Assembly: GCA_021794775.1 (NCBI GenBank)
Contig: JAJYQG010000091.1
Coordinates: 1-8,146 of the forward strand
Direction: 5' to 3'
DNA from: Pseudomonadota bacterium
Lineage (GTDB): Bacteria; Pseudomonadota; Gammaproteobacteria; Burkholderiales; Ferrovaceae
Length of the DNA: 8,146 nt
Positions 1 to 6,279 of this stretch are shown here, piece by piece. A model generated the notes under the pieces. That model made no database searches. It saw nothing but the letters and a program-made list of their open reading frames with translations, and was not told the DNA's origin. The translations under genes were made by a program, and so were the position numbers. Position 1 is the stretch's first letter. Each line of letters starts with the position of its first letter.

Positions 1-1
1 C

Positions 2-151
2 GTGTCCAGCGAACGAACCCTGACCATCATGCTGGTGGCGGCGCTGATTTTCGTGCCGATCATCGTGGCCTACACCAGTTGGTGTTACCGTGTCATGGGC
101 GGGAAAGTGACGCTTGCGTACATCAAAAAGAACGAACATTCAGCCTATTAG
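2..151 (+). CDS. cydB: Cytochrome bd ubiquinol oxidase subunit II (CydB), C-terminal end only
   Basis: The reading frame is open from the window edge to TAG at 149-151 and gives the last 49 residues of a protein. They contain a hydrophobic transmembrane helix (about residues 8-25 of the fragment, IMLVAALIFVPIIVAYTSW). A short polar tail follows, containing YRVMGGKVT and ending KKNEHSAY. CydB proteins characteristically end with a last helix of the type LIFVPxVxxYTxWxY, then a G-K/R-[VI]-T segment and a terminal NxHS-[AL]-Y, so the match is close. CydB is the quinol oxidase subunit that partners CydA in the inner membrane and reduces O2 to water with high affinity. The 5' part lies outside the window. 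The next gene is cydX, 12 bp downstream, which independently supports a cyd operon. A cyanide-insensitive bd variant (CioB) is the main alternative; cydX next door favours CydB. Confidence 0.88.
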   Translation: MSSERTLTIMLVAALIFVPIIVAYTSWCYRVMGGKVTLAYIKKNEHSAY

Positions 152-158
152 GGAGAAG
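152..158 (+). promoter_or_regulatory. Ribosome binding site of cydX
   Basis: A GGAGAAG stretch lies directly after the cydB stop codon. Its GGAG core sits 8 nt before the cydX ATG at 164. It is the clearest Shine-Dalgarno sequence in the window and fixes the start of this very short gene. Confidence 0.75.
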
Positions 159-163
159 ATGTC

Positions 164-271
164 ATGTGGTACTTTTCGTGGATTCTGGGCGTCGGTTTTG
201 CCGTGTTGCTGGCGGTGCTGAATGCCATGTGGGGAGAAAATCAGGAAGGCCGCAACCAGGCTCAGGACTGA
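164..271 (+). CDS. cydX: Cytochrome bd oxidase small subunit CydX (35 aa)
   Basis: This complete 36-codon frame runs from ATG 164 to TGA 269-271 and starts MWYFSWILGVGF, continuing to LNAMWGENQE. The MWYFxWILG opening, a single hydrophobic helix (about residues 3-22) and a short charged tail are diagnostic of CydX/YbgT, which is usually 35-40 residues. CydX is a single-pass inner-membrane subunit that stabilises the haem site of cytochrome bd; in E. coli it is needed for full oxidase activity. The gene follows cydB by 12 bp with a good ribosome binding site, so it is co-transcribed as the last cyd gene here. Its final 10 bp overlap the 3' end of the convergent trhP gene, so no intrinsic terminator fits between them. 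Short-gene cut-offs in automated annotation would easily miss it. Confidence 0.93.
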   Translation: MWYFSWILGVGFAVLLAVLNAMWGENQEGRNQAQD

Positions 272-1539
272 ACATCCTCGTCGAGGTAGCGCGCCAGGAA
301 AGCACCCTGGTAGCCTTCGGGCAGGGGGATGCGTACGGTATGACCGCTTCCAGGGGCCACTTCCCGCGCTTCTCCCTCCAGCGATTGCATGGCGTCGAGA
401 TGCAGATTCCGGTTGCCTGAGGGATGGATCAGTTCCAGACGGTCGCCCAGGGCAAAGCGGTTGCGTACCGTGATGGTGGCCCAGCCCGGCGTATCGTAGG
501 CCACGACGTCCCCGACGTACAGGCTGCGGTCGGATTCCGAATGCCCGCGCAGGTAATTTTGATGATCCTGATCGGGATGACGTTCGTAGAAACCCCCGGT
601 GTAACCCCGGTTGGCCAGGCCTTCGAGCTGGCGCAGCAGGCCGGCATCAAAGGGGCGACCGGCGGCGGCATCGTCGATGGCATGACGGTAAGCCTGACAG
701 GTACGGGCGACATAGTAGGGCGATTTCGTGCGCCCTTCGATTTTCAGTGAATCGACGCCGATTTCGACCAGGCGGGCCACATGCTCCAAGGCGCGCAGAT
801 CCTTGGAGTTCAGGATGTAGGTGCCATGTTCGTCTTCCTCGATGGGCATGTATTGCCCTGGCCGCTCCGATTCTTCGAGGACATATTCCCGTGTTTCCGG
901 GTTTGGTGGCGCGTCGCTTTGCAGCGAATATTGCCAGCGACAGGCATTGGTGCAGGTACCCTGATTGGGATCGCGGTGGTTGAAATAGCCCGACAGCAGA
1001 CAGCGTCCCGAGTAGGCGATGCACAGCGCACCATGCACGAACACCTCAAGTTCGGTGTCGGGGCAGGCCTGGCGAATGTCGGCGACTTCTTCCAGCGACA
1101 GCTCCCGTGACAGGATCACGCGGCTGACCCCCGTCGAAGCCCAGAAACGGATGCTGGCGTGGTTGACGGTGTTGGCCTGCACCGAAAGATGAATCGGCAT
1201 GTCGGGCCAGTTTTCACGCACCATCAGCATCAGCCCAGGGTCGGACATGATCAGGGCGTCGGGTCCCAACGCGATGACTGGGGCCATGTCGGCGACAAAG
1301 GTGCGCAGTTTGGCGTTATGGGGAATCAGGTTGCTCACCAGGTAGAAGCGTTTGCCGGCCTCATGCACCTGCGCGATGCCTTGGGCAAGGTTGTCGAGTT
1401 TTCCAAAATCGTTGTTGCGCACGCGCAGACTGTAGCGCGGTTGACCGGCATAGACCGCATCGGCGCCGAAGTCGAGCGCAGTGCGCAGCATGGTCAGGGA
1501 GCCACAGGGGGCGAGCAGTTCGGGAGCGGAAGGTTTCAT
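262..1539 (-). CDS. trhP: tRNA 5-hydroxyuridine modification protein TrhP (YegQ; U32 peptidase-like family)
   Basis: The 425-residue protein carries the U32 family signature at residues 165-183 (E165, F167, G170, C173, G178, C180, S183). Four cysteines, C173, C180, C196 and C200, have the spacing of the Fe-S-binding set in this family (C-x6-C-x15-C-x3-C). The N-terminal half resembles E. coli YegQ/TrhP closely from recall: GADAVYAGQPRYSLRVRNN, the HLSVQAN segment, SRELSLEE and RDPNQGTCTNACRW. YegQ is about 453 residues. The shortfall lies mainly in the variable stretch after C200 (about 202-228) and at the C-terminus. UbiU/UbiV relatives are about 300-330 residues and RlhA about 650, so they fit less well. 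In E. coli TrhP makes 5-hydroxyuridine at tRNA position 34 without O2 and needs prephenate and Fe-S biogenesis. Despite the family name, peptidase activity is not expected. The start ATG shares four bases (ATGA) with the gph stop and has no clear ribosome binding site, suggesting translational coupling. It is the last gene of the leftward operon. Confidence 0.92.
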   Translation of the reverse strand: MKPSAPELLAPCGSLTMLRTALDFGADAVYAGQPRYSLRVRNNDFGKLDNLAQGIAQVHEAGKRFYLVSNLIPHNAKLRTFVADMAPVIALGPDALIMSDPGLMLMVRENWPDMPIHLSVQANTVNHASIRFWASTGVSRVILSRELSLEEVADIRQACPDTELEVFVHGALCIAYSGRCLLSGYFNHRDPNQGTCTNACRWQYSLQSDAPPNPETREYVLEESERPGQYMPIEEDEHGTYILNSKDLRALEHVARLVEIGVDSLKIEGRTKSPYYVARTCQAYRHAIDDAAAGRPFDAGLLRQLEGLANRGYTGGFYERHPDQDHQNYLRGHSESDRSLYVGDVVAYDTPGWATITVRNRFALGDRLELIHPSGNRNLHLDAMQSLEGEAREVAPGSGHTVRIPLPEGYQGAFLARYLDEDVQS

Positions 1540-2210
1540 GGATGGACAGTCAGCAAAGGAAGCAACGTAGACAGCAAGGCATCGGGGTGGGCGACATGGG
1601 CCAGCGCAGGCCAGTCTTCGACGGGGCGGGCGCTGGGCGCCAGGTAGCCCCAGCGGGCGACGATGCCTGCCATGCCCGCCGCTTCTGCGGCGACCATGTC
1701 GCGTTCATCGTCGCCGAGATACGCCAGTTGCTCGGGCGGCAGTTCCAGCACATGGGCAGCCGCCAGCAGCGGATCGGGAAAGGGTTTGGGGCGTTCGCAG
1801 GTATCGCCGCTGATGACGCAGCGGGCACGCCCGGCAATGCCCAATTGCTCCAGCACCGGATGGGTGAAGCGGGTCAGTTTGTTGGTGACGATGCCCCATG
1901 GTACCTGGCGCGCATCGAGCGTGGCGAGTACGGCGGGGATGCCATCGAACAGCACGCTGTCGCGGGATTGGCGCGCCTCGTAGCGATCCATGAATTCCTG
2001 GCGCAGTTCTTCGTAATAAGGCGCCCCGGGTTCCAGCCCGAAACCGATGCGAATCAGGCCGCGCGCGCCTTGTGACACATAGGGTCGGACGGCGGCAAGG
2101 GGATGGGTGGGCCGTTGGTAGCTCAGGCAAAGCTCGTTGAGCGCGCCACAAAGGTCCGCTGCGGTATCCGCCAGGGTACCGTCCAGGTCGAAGAGGATGG
2201 CGCTCAGCAC
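1536..2210 (-). CDS. gph: Phosphoglycolate phosphatase (HAD superfamily)
   Basis: The protein is 224 residues from the GTG at 2210. It shows all HAD motifs: motif I DLDGT with nucleophile D8 and acid D10; motif II T109 in IVTNK; motif III K142 in RPKPFPDP; motif IV GDDERD with D167 and D171. The helical cap between about residues 15 and 90 and the total length fit Gph, which hydrolyses 2-phosphoglycolate to glycolate. The substrate arises from Rubisco oxygenation or oxidative DNA ends. The frame stays open far upstream, to 2552, but that part overlaps ubiG in another frame and has no HAD homology. I chose the GTG seven residues before F-D-L-D; it overlaps the ubiG stop by 7 bp (GTGCTGA). A GTG at 2225 would add five residues. 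Neither has a good ribosome binding site, so reinitiation after ubiG is likely. Some ubiG-adjacent homologues are annotated MupP (MurNAc-6-phosphate phosphatase). The sequence alone does not exclude MupP, though gph is the usual name. Confidence 0.85.
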   Translation of the reverse strand: MLSAILFDLDGTLADTAADLCGALNELCLSYQRPTHPLAAVRPYVSQGARGLIRIGFGLEPGAPYYEELRQEFMDRYEARQSRDSVLFDGIPAVLATLDARQVPWGIVTNKLTRFTHPVLEQLGIAGRARCVISGDTCERPKPFPDPLLAAAHVLELPPEQLAYLGDDERDMVAAEAAGMAGIVARWGYLAPSARPVEDWPALAHVAHPDALLSTLLPLLTVHP

Positions 2211-2941
2211 GGAGAAAGGCGACACGCCATCAGGTAGTTGACGTCGGCTCCTGGGCCAAGGTGGTAGTGACGGGTCACGGGATGGTAGTGAACCCCTTCG
2301 ATATGCACCACGTCGAGCTGCGACTGACGGGCCCAGCGCGCCAGTTCGGAAGGCTTGATGAAGCGCCCGTAATCGTGGGTGCCACGTGGCAACAGGCGCA
2401 GCAGATACTCGGCGCCGAGGATGGCCATCAGATAAGACTTGAGGTTGCGGTTCAAGGTGGAGAAAAACACCATACCTCCCGGTTTCACCAGGGTCGCACA
2501 GGCTTGGATCACGCTGGCAGGATCGGGCACATGTTCGAGCATTTCCATGCACGTTACCCGGTCAAACTGCTGCGGTTGTTCGGCTGCAAGATCTTCCACC
2601 GCAAGGCAGCGGTAGGTGACGTCGATTTCCGCTTCGATGGCGTGAAGTCGCGCCACCCCAAGGGGCTTCTCGGCCAGATCGATGCCAGTCACATGGGCCC
2701 CTTGACGGGCCATCGATTCGCTCAGGATGCCACCCCCGCATCCGACATCCAGCACCCTTTGGCCGGACAGCGGGGCATGGGCCTCAATCCACGCCAGGCG
2801 GTGTGGATTGAGGTCGTGCAACGGCTTGAATTCGCTTTCGGTATCCCACCAGCGGTGGGCCAGTTGGGAAAACTTGGCGAGTTCTGCCTGATCCCGATTA
2901 CTGTTGTTCAAACCGGATTTCAGCGCGACGGTTCTGGGCAC
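2204..2941 (-). CDS. ubiG: Ubiquinone biosynthesis O-methyltransferase UbiG
   Basis: This class I SAM-dependent methyltransferase performs both O-methylations of ubiquinone synthesis, on the polyprenyl-dihydroxyphenol intermediate and on demethylubiquinone. With the GTG start at 2941 it has 245 residues. Visible motifs are the UbiG-typical N-terminus [12 protein letters not shown] (22-33) followed by EFKPLH, SAM motif [10 protein letters not shown] (63-71), acidic D88 in [16 protein letters not shown] (131-141), KPGG (153-156) and STLNRN (161-166). E. coli UbiG has 240 residues. The GTG start has an AAGGAAGG ribosome-binding-like sequence just upstream, inside the preceding ompA-like gene. 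A TTG at 2911 would give 235 residues, starting [14 protein letters not shown], which fits the family N-terminus slightly better. Either way the gene begins inside ompA, overlapping its end by 44 bp (GTG) or 14 bp (TTG). It is the second gene of the leftward operon; the ubiG-gph adjacency is common in proteobacteria. Confidence 0.95.
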   Translation of the reverse strand: MPRTVALKSGLNNSNRDQAELAKFSQLAHRWWDTESEFKPLHDLNPHRLAWIEAHAPLSGQRVLDVGCGGGILSESMARQGAHVTGIDLAEKPLGVARLHAIEAEIDVTYRCLAVEDLAAEQPQQFDRVTCMEMLEHVPDPASVIQACATLVKPGGMVFFSTLNRNLKSYLMAILGAEYLLRLLPRGTHDYGRFIKPSELARWARQSQLDVVHIEGVHYHPVTRHYHLGPGADVNYLMACRLSPC

Positions 2942-3554
2942 GGCCTTCCTTGGTCTTGTTGCTGGCGACCGGATCGTTCATGCCCCGCCCTTCGGCGTGG
3001 ATGCGGTTGGCGGGGATGCCACGGCTGACCAGATAAGCCTTGACCGCGTCAGCGCGACGCAGCGAGAGCTTGTCGTTGTAAGCGCGGCTGCCTATGCTGT
3101 CGGTGTAGCCGATGACGCGAATCGCTCGCACATGGGCCTGGCCGCCATCGTATTGGGTTTTTTCCAGCTCGCGGGCGATGATGTGCTTGCCTTCGGGCTT
3201 CAGGATGGCCTTGTTGAAGTCAAACAGGGCATCGGCCGACAGGGTGATCACCGCAGGCGCTTGTGCGACGGGAGCTGGAGCTGGTGCCATGGGCGCTGCG
3301 GCGACAGGCATGGGAACAGGCTGCGGCGCAGGGGCTGCCGGTTGACCTTGACCGCATTCACGGGAGGGGTTGGTCGTGACGTCGTTGGGGCCGGTACCCC
3401 AGCATTCTTGATAGTTGTTGTGCACCACGGCACCATCGATCGAGTGTACCAGGGTGGGGTAGGTGGTATCGCTGGCCCAAACGGGCAAGGATAGCGTGGC
3501 GACGAGCGCGGTGCTGAGCCAAGGGGTCAAGGCAAGTGTGCGTTTTTTATTCAT
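2898..3554 (-). CDS. OmpA-family peptidoglycan-binding outer-membrane protein without a beta-barrel
   Basis: The 218-residue protein begins with a Sec signal peptide: MNKKR, a hydrophobic stretch to about residue 24, and a likely cut after V25-W26-A27. A short region containing NNYQECW (46-52) with cysteines C51 and C67 follows, then a Pro/Ala-rich linker (about 72-101), then a C-terminal OmpA domain (about 103-218). In that domain [12 protein letters not shown] and LSLRRA supply D152 and R167, 15 residues apart. These are the pair that binds diaminopimelate in E. coli OmpA. The roughly 170-residue N-terminal barrel of classical OmpA is absent, and there is no lipobox, so the protein is expected in the periplasm bound to peptidoglycan or loosely to the outer membrane. 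An OmpA protein at this place beside gyrA and ubiG is common in Betaproteobacteria. Its ribosome binding site (AGGAG at 3566-3570) lies 11 nt from the ATG. It is the first gene of the leftward operon. The exact role is not evident. Confidence 0.88.
   Translation of the reverse strand: MNKKRTLALTPWLSTALVATLSLPVWASDTTYPTLVHSIDGAVVHNNYQECWGTGPNDVTTNPSRECGQGQPAAPAPQPVPMPVAAAPMAPAPAPVAQAPAVITLSADALFDFNKAILKPEGKHIIARELEKTQYDGGQAHVRAIRVIGYTDSIGSRAYNDKLSLRRADAVKAYLVSRGIPANRIHAEGRGMNDPVASNKTKEGRAQNRRAEIRFEQQ
2944..2951 (-). promoter_or_regulatory. Candidate ribosome binding site of ubiG, inside the ompA-like gene
   Basis: On the minus strand the bases read AAGGAAGG. Its AAGGA core lies 5 nt before the GTG at 2941. 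It is embedded in the ompA codons for Lys-Glu-Gly, so it may be fortuitous, but it favours the GTG over the TTG at 2911, which has no comparable sequence. Confidence 0.4.
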
Positions 3555-3623
3555 GGTGGGATAGGCTCCTTACGAATGGCAGTTATTTTATCTTGATTTG
3601 TTTTCTGGCATCGGTTCAACAAC

Positions 3624-3635
3624 GCTCGACCGAGC
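3624..3635. promoter_or_regulatory. Small dyad (GCTCG-AC-CGAGC) at the predicted ompA transcription start
   Basis: A 5-bp inverted repeat with a 2-bp centre lies immediately downstream of the TATAAT, covering the expected start site. A 2-nt loop would make a poor RNA hairpin, so if it is functional it is more likely a protein-binding site. An arm this short can easily arise by chance. Confidence 0.25.
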
Positions 3636-3641
3636 ATTATA
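3636..3641 (-). promoter_or_regulatory. Predicted sigma-70 -10 box of the ompA-ubiG-gph-trhP operon
   Basis: On the minus strand this reads TATAAT, a perfect consensus. The expected 17-bp upstream position has only AACCTG, a poor -35 element. Transcription would start near 3629, giving a 5' leader of about 75 nt before the ompA ATG, with AGGAG at 3566-3570 as the ribosome binding site. The bases just after the -10 are GC-rich (GCTCGG), the kind of discriminator associated with stringently controlled promoters. Confidence 0.5.
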
Positions 3642-3720
3642 GAGGATTCTAGATTACCCAGGTTATGTTAATATTTCAGGGATTCGTGAACCGTTATTCT
3701 CCTCAGAGTCCATTTATCCC

Positions 3721-6279
3721 ATGACCGCATTTGCCAAGGAAACACTCCCCGTCAACCTCGAAGACGAGATGCGCCGCTCATATCTCGAGTACGCCATGAG
3801 CGTCATCGTGGGGCGGGCGCTGCCCGATGTGCGCGATGGGCTCAAGCCGGTGCATCGGCGCGTGCTGTTTGCCATGCATGAGTTGTCCAACGATTACAAC
3901 AAGGCCTACAAAAAATCGGCGCGTATCGTCGGGGATGTGATCGGTAAATACCATCCCCACGGTGACACGGCAGTGTACGACGCCATTGTGCGCATGGCCC
4001 AGGATTTTTCCCTGCGCTATCCGCTGGTGGATGGCCAGGGCAACTTCGGCTCGGTGGATGGCGACAATCCGGCGGCCATGCGTTACACCGAAATTCGCAT
4101 GGCGCGCATGACCCATGAGCTGCTCGCCGACATCGACCGGGAAACGGTGGATTTTGGCCCGAACTACGATGGTTCCGAGCAGGAGCCACTGATTCTGCCG
4201 GCTCGCTTCCCCAATCTGTTGGTCAACGGCTCATCCGGCATTGCGGTCGGGATGGCGACCAACATTCCTCCCCATAACCTGGGCGAAGTGGTCGATGCCT
4301 GTCTCGACCTGTTGCATAATCCCGACATTTCCATCGAAGCCTTGATCGACCGGGTTCCGGCGCCGGACTTTCCGACCCGGGGCTTCATTTACGGCACCGC
4401 ATCGGTGCGTCAGGGCTATCTCACGGGCCGGGGGCGGGTGCTGATGCGTGCCCGTACCCATGTCGAAGACATCGACAAGGGCGGACGCCAGGCGTTGATC
4501 GTCGATGAGCTGCCCTACCAGGTCAACAAAGCCAATCTGGTGATCAAGATCGCCGAACTGGTGCGCGAGAAACGCATCGAGGGCATCTCCGATCTGCGCG
4601 ACGAGTCCGACAAATCCGGTATGCGCATCGTCATCGAGCTCAAGCGCAACGAAATTCCCGAAGTGGTGCTCAACAATCTCTACAAGCTGACGTCCCTGCA
4701 GGAATCCTTCGGCATGAACATGGTGGCGTTGGTGGACAACCAGCCCCGTGTCCTCAACCTCAAGGAATTTCTTGAGGCTTTCTTGCGTCATCGCCGCACC
4801 GTGGTGACCCGTCGTACCGTCTTTGAACTGGGCAAGGCCCGCGAGCGCGCCCATATCCTGGAAGGTCTGGCGGTGGCGCTGTCCAACCTCGATGACGTGG
4901 TGGCGCTGATCCGTGGCTCGGCATCCCGGATCGAAGCCCGTCAGGCCCTGATGGCGCGGACTTGGTCCTCTGGCCTGGTGGAAGAAATGTTGGTCAAGTC
5001 GCCGGAAAATGCCTCGAAACCCGCTGGCGTTGAACTGGACTACGGCTGGACGGATAGCGGTTATCGCCTGTCTGAAGTTCAGGCGGTGGCCATTCTGGAA
5101 ATGCAGCTGCAGCGTTTGACCGGATTGGAACAGGAAAAAATTCTGGGCGAGTACCGCGATGTGATGGCACGTATCGTCGACCTTCTCGACATTCTGGCGC
5201 AGCCGGCACGCATCACGGCAATCATCGGCACGGAACTGGCCGAAGTTCGTGCCACCTTTGCCGATGGGCGGCGCAGCGAAATCATCGTGCATGCCGAAGA
5301 CATCGACATGGAAGATCTCATCACGCCCGAAGAGATGATGGTGACGCTGTCCCATGGCGGTTACTTCAAGGCTCAGCCGCTGACCGATTATCGCGCCCAG
5401 AAACGTGGCGGACGGGGCAAGCAGGCCACCGCCACCAAGGAAGACGATTTCATCGAGCGTCTCTTCGTCGCCAATACCCATGACACCATCCTATGCTTCT
5501 CCAACCGCGGCAGAGCCTATTGGCTCAAGGTGTATCAGGTGCCGGTGGGCAACCGCACCAGCCGCGGGAAACCGATCGTCAATTTGCTGCCGCTCGAAGA
5601 AGGCGAAAAGATCACCGCGTTGTTGCCGGTGAAATCCTTTGAAGATCAGCGCTACGTGTTCATGGCGACGGCGCTGGGCACGGTCAAGAAAACTTCCCTC
5701 AGCGACTTCTCGCGCCCCCGGGCCGCCGGCATCATCGCTCTGGATCTCGATCCCGGTGACTTCCTGATCGGCGTCGCGCTCACCGAGGGGACCCACGACG
5801 TCATGCTCTTCAGCGATGAAGGCAAGGCCATCCGCTTTGCCGAGGACGATGTGCGTCCGATGGGGCGCACGGCCCGCGGCGTGCGTGGCATGCGTCTGTC
5901 CGATGAAGCGCGGGTGATCGCGCTGCTGGTGGCGGAAAGCGAACAACAGTCGGTGATGACGGCCACCGCCAACGGTTTTGGCAAACGTACGCCGGTCTCC
6001 GACTACACGCGCCACGGTCGCGGAGGACAGGGCATCATCGCCATCCAGACATCGTCACGCAATGGCAAGGTGGTCAGTGCGGCCCTGGTGAATGCCGACG
6101 ACGAAATCATGCTGATCACCACCGGCGGGGTGCTGATCCGCACCAGAGTCAGTGAAGTGCGCGAGATGGGGCGGGCGACCCAGGGGGTCACCCTGATTGC
6201 CCTGGATGAAGGGGAACAGTTGGTGACGCTGACGCCGACCGATGAAAGTACCGACGTGATGGACGATGAAACGGCATGA
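3721..6279 (+). CDS. gyrA: DNA gyrase subunit A
   Basis: This is the complete 852-residue GyrA (E. coli 875), the breakage-reunion subunit that with GyrB introduces negative supercoils. The N-terminus [20 protein letters not shown] and the [14 protein letters not shown] stretch are canonical. The catalytic tyrosine is Y122, in AAMRYTE, preceded by R121, with E. coli-identical numbering. The quinolone-pocket segment is HGDTAVYD, with T83 and D87. The tower and coiled-coil region and the conserved LQRLTGLE segment follow. The C-terminal DNA-wrapping domain begins with the GyrA box Q-K-R-G-G-R-G at 560-566, followed by several degenerate blade repeats (for example [11 protein letters not shown] and [11 protein letters not shown]). 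The protein ends in an acidic tail ([12 protein letters not shown]), as in E. coli. A ParC identity is excluded by the intact GyrA box. The start is set by homology, since no clear ribosome binding site precedes it. The stop overlaps the serC ATG by 4 bp. Confidence 0.99.
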   Translation: MTAFAKETLPVNLEDEMRRSYLEYAMSVIVGRALPDVRDGLKPVHRRVLFAMHELSNDYNKAYKKSARIVGDVIGKYHPHGDTAVYDAIVRMAQDFSLRYPLVDGQGNFGSVDGDNPAAMRYTEIRMARMTHELLADIDRETVDFGPNYDGSEQEPLILPARFPNLLVNGSSGIAVGMATNIPPHNLGEVVDACLDLLHNPDISIEALIDRVPAPDFPTRGFIYGTASVRQGYLTGRGRVLMRARTHVEDIDKGGRQALIVDELPYQVNKANLVIKIAELVREKRIEGISDLRDESDKSGMRIVIELKRNEIPEVVLNNLYKLTSLQESFGMNMVALVDNQPRVLNLKEFLEAFLRHRRTVVTRRTVFELGKARERAHILEGLAVALSNLDDVVALIRGSASRIEARQALMARTWSSGLVEEMLVKSPENASKPAGVELDYGWTDSGYRLSEVQAVAILEMQLQRLTGLEQEKILGEYRDVMARIVDLLDILAQPARITAIIGTELAEVRATFADGRRSEIIVHAEDIDMEDLITPEEMMVTLSHGGYFKAQPLTDYRAQKRGGRGKQATATKEDDFIERLFVANTHDTILCFSNRGRAYWLKVYQVPVGNRTSRGKPIVNLLPLEEGEKITALLPVKSFEDQRYVFMATALGTVKKTSLSDFSRPRAAGIIALDLDPGDFLIGVALTEGTHDVMLFSDEGKAIRFAEDDVRPMGRTARGVRGMRLSDEARVIALLVAESEQQSVMTATANGFGKRTPVSDYTRHGRGGQGIIAIQTSSRNGKVVSAALVNADDEIMLITTGGVLIRTRVSEVREMGRATQGVTLIALDEGEQLVTLTPTDESTDVMDDETA

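Larger units (their letters stand above)
3555..3720. promoter_or_regulatory. Divergent control region between the ompA-like gene and gyrA
   Basis: This 166-bp stretch is the only true intergenic region and is visibly richer in A and T than its surroundings. It must carry the promoters of both operons. The ompA side has a perfect -10 hexamer (described separately). On the gyrA side I see only weak candidates: TCGACC at 3626-3631 with TAGATT at 3650-3655, or AT-rich TAATAT at 3669-3674. No clear Shine-Dalgarno sequence precedes the gyrA ATG; the last bases are pyrimidine-rich. No terminator or RNA gene is apparent. Confidence 0.6.

Noticed and set aside
79..420. A 113-codon plus-strand frame across cydB, cydX and the end of trhP
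   Set aside because: It is out of frame with cydB and cydX, which match their families precisely; a chance open frame.
1159..1647. A 162-codon plus-strand frame over the trhP/gph junction
   Set aside because: It is antisense to two well-supported genes, with no ribosome binding site or recognisable motif.
2226..2552. N-terminal extension of the gph frame up to 2552 (338-codon protein)
   Set aside because: This part overlaps ubiG in another frame, is Arg/Pro-rich without homology, and would put over 100 residues before the HAD motif I that normally lies within the first 15.
3612..3693. 7-bp inverted repeat CGGTTCA (3612-3618) / TGAACCG (3687-3693) flanking the promoter region
   Set aside because: The arms are 68 bp apart. 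About one such 7-bp match is expected by chance in a region of this size, and the flanking bases do not extend the pairing.
3967..3969. GyrA T83 as a quinolone-resistance mutation
   Set aside because: Thr at this site is a normal residue in several proteobacterial lineages; resistance changes there are typically to bulky hydrophobic residues.
4231..5481. A 416-codon open frame on the minus strand inside gyrA
   Set aside because: It is fully antisense to well-conserved gyrA and rich in His/Gln/Asp in the manner of reverse-frame translation in GC-rich DNA. It has no recognisable domain, and gyrA homology explains the sequence.
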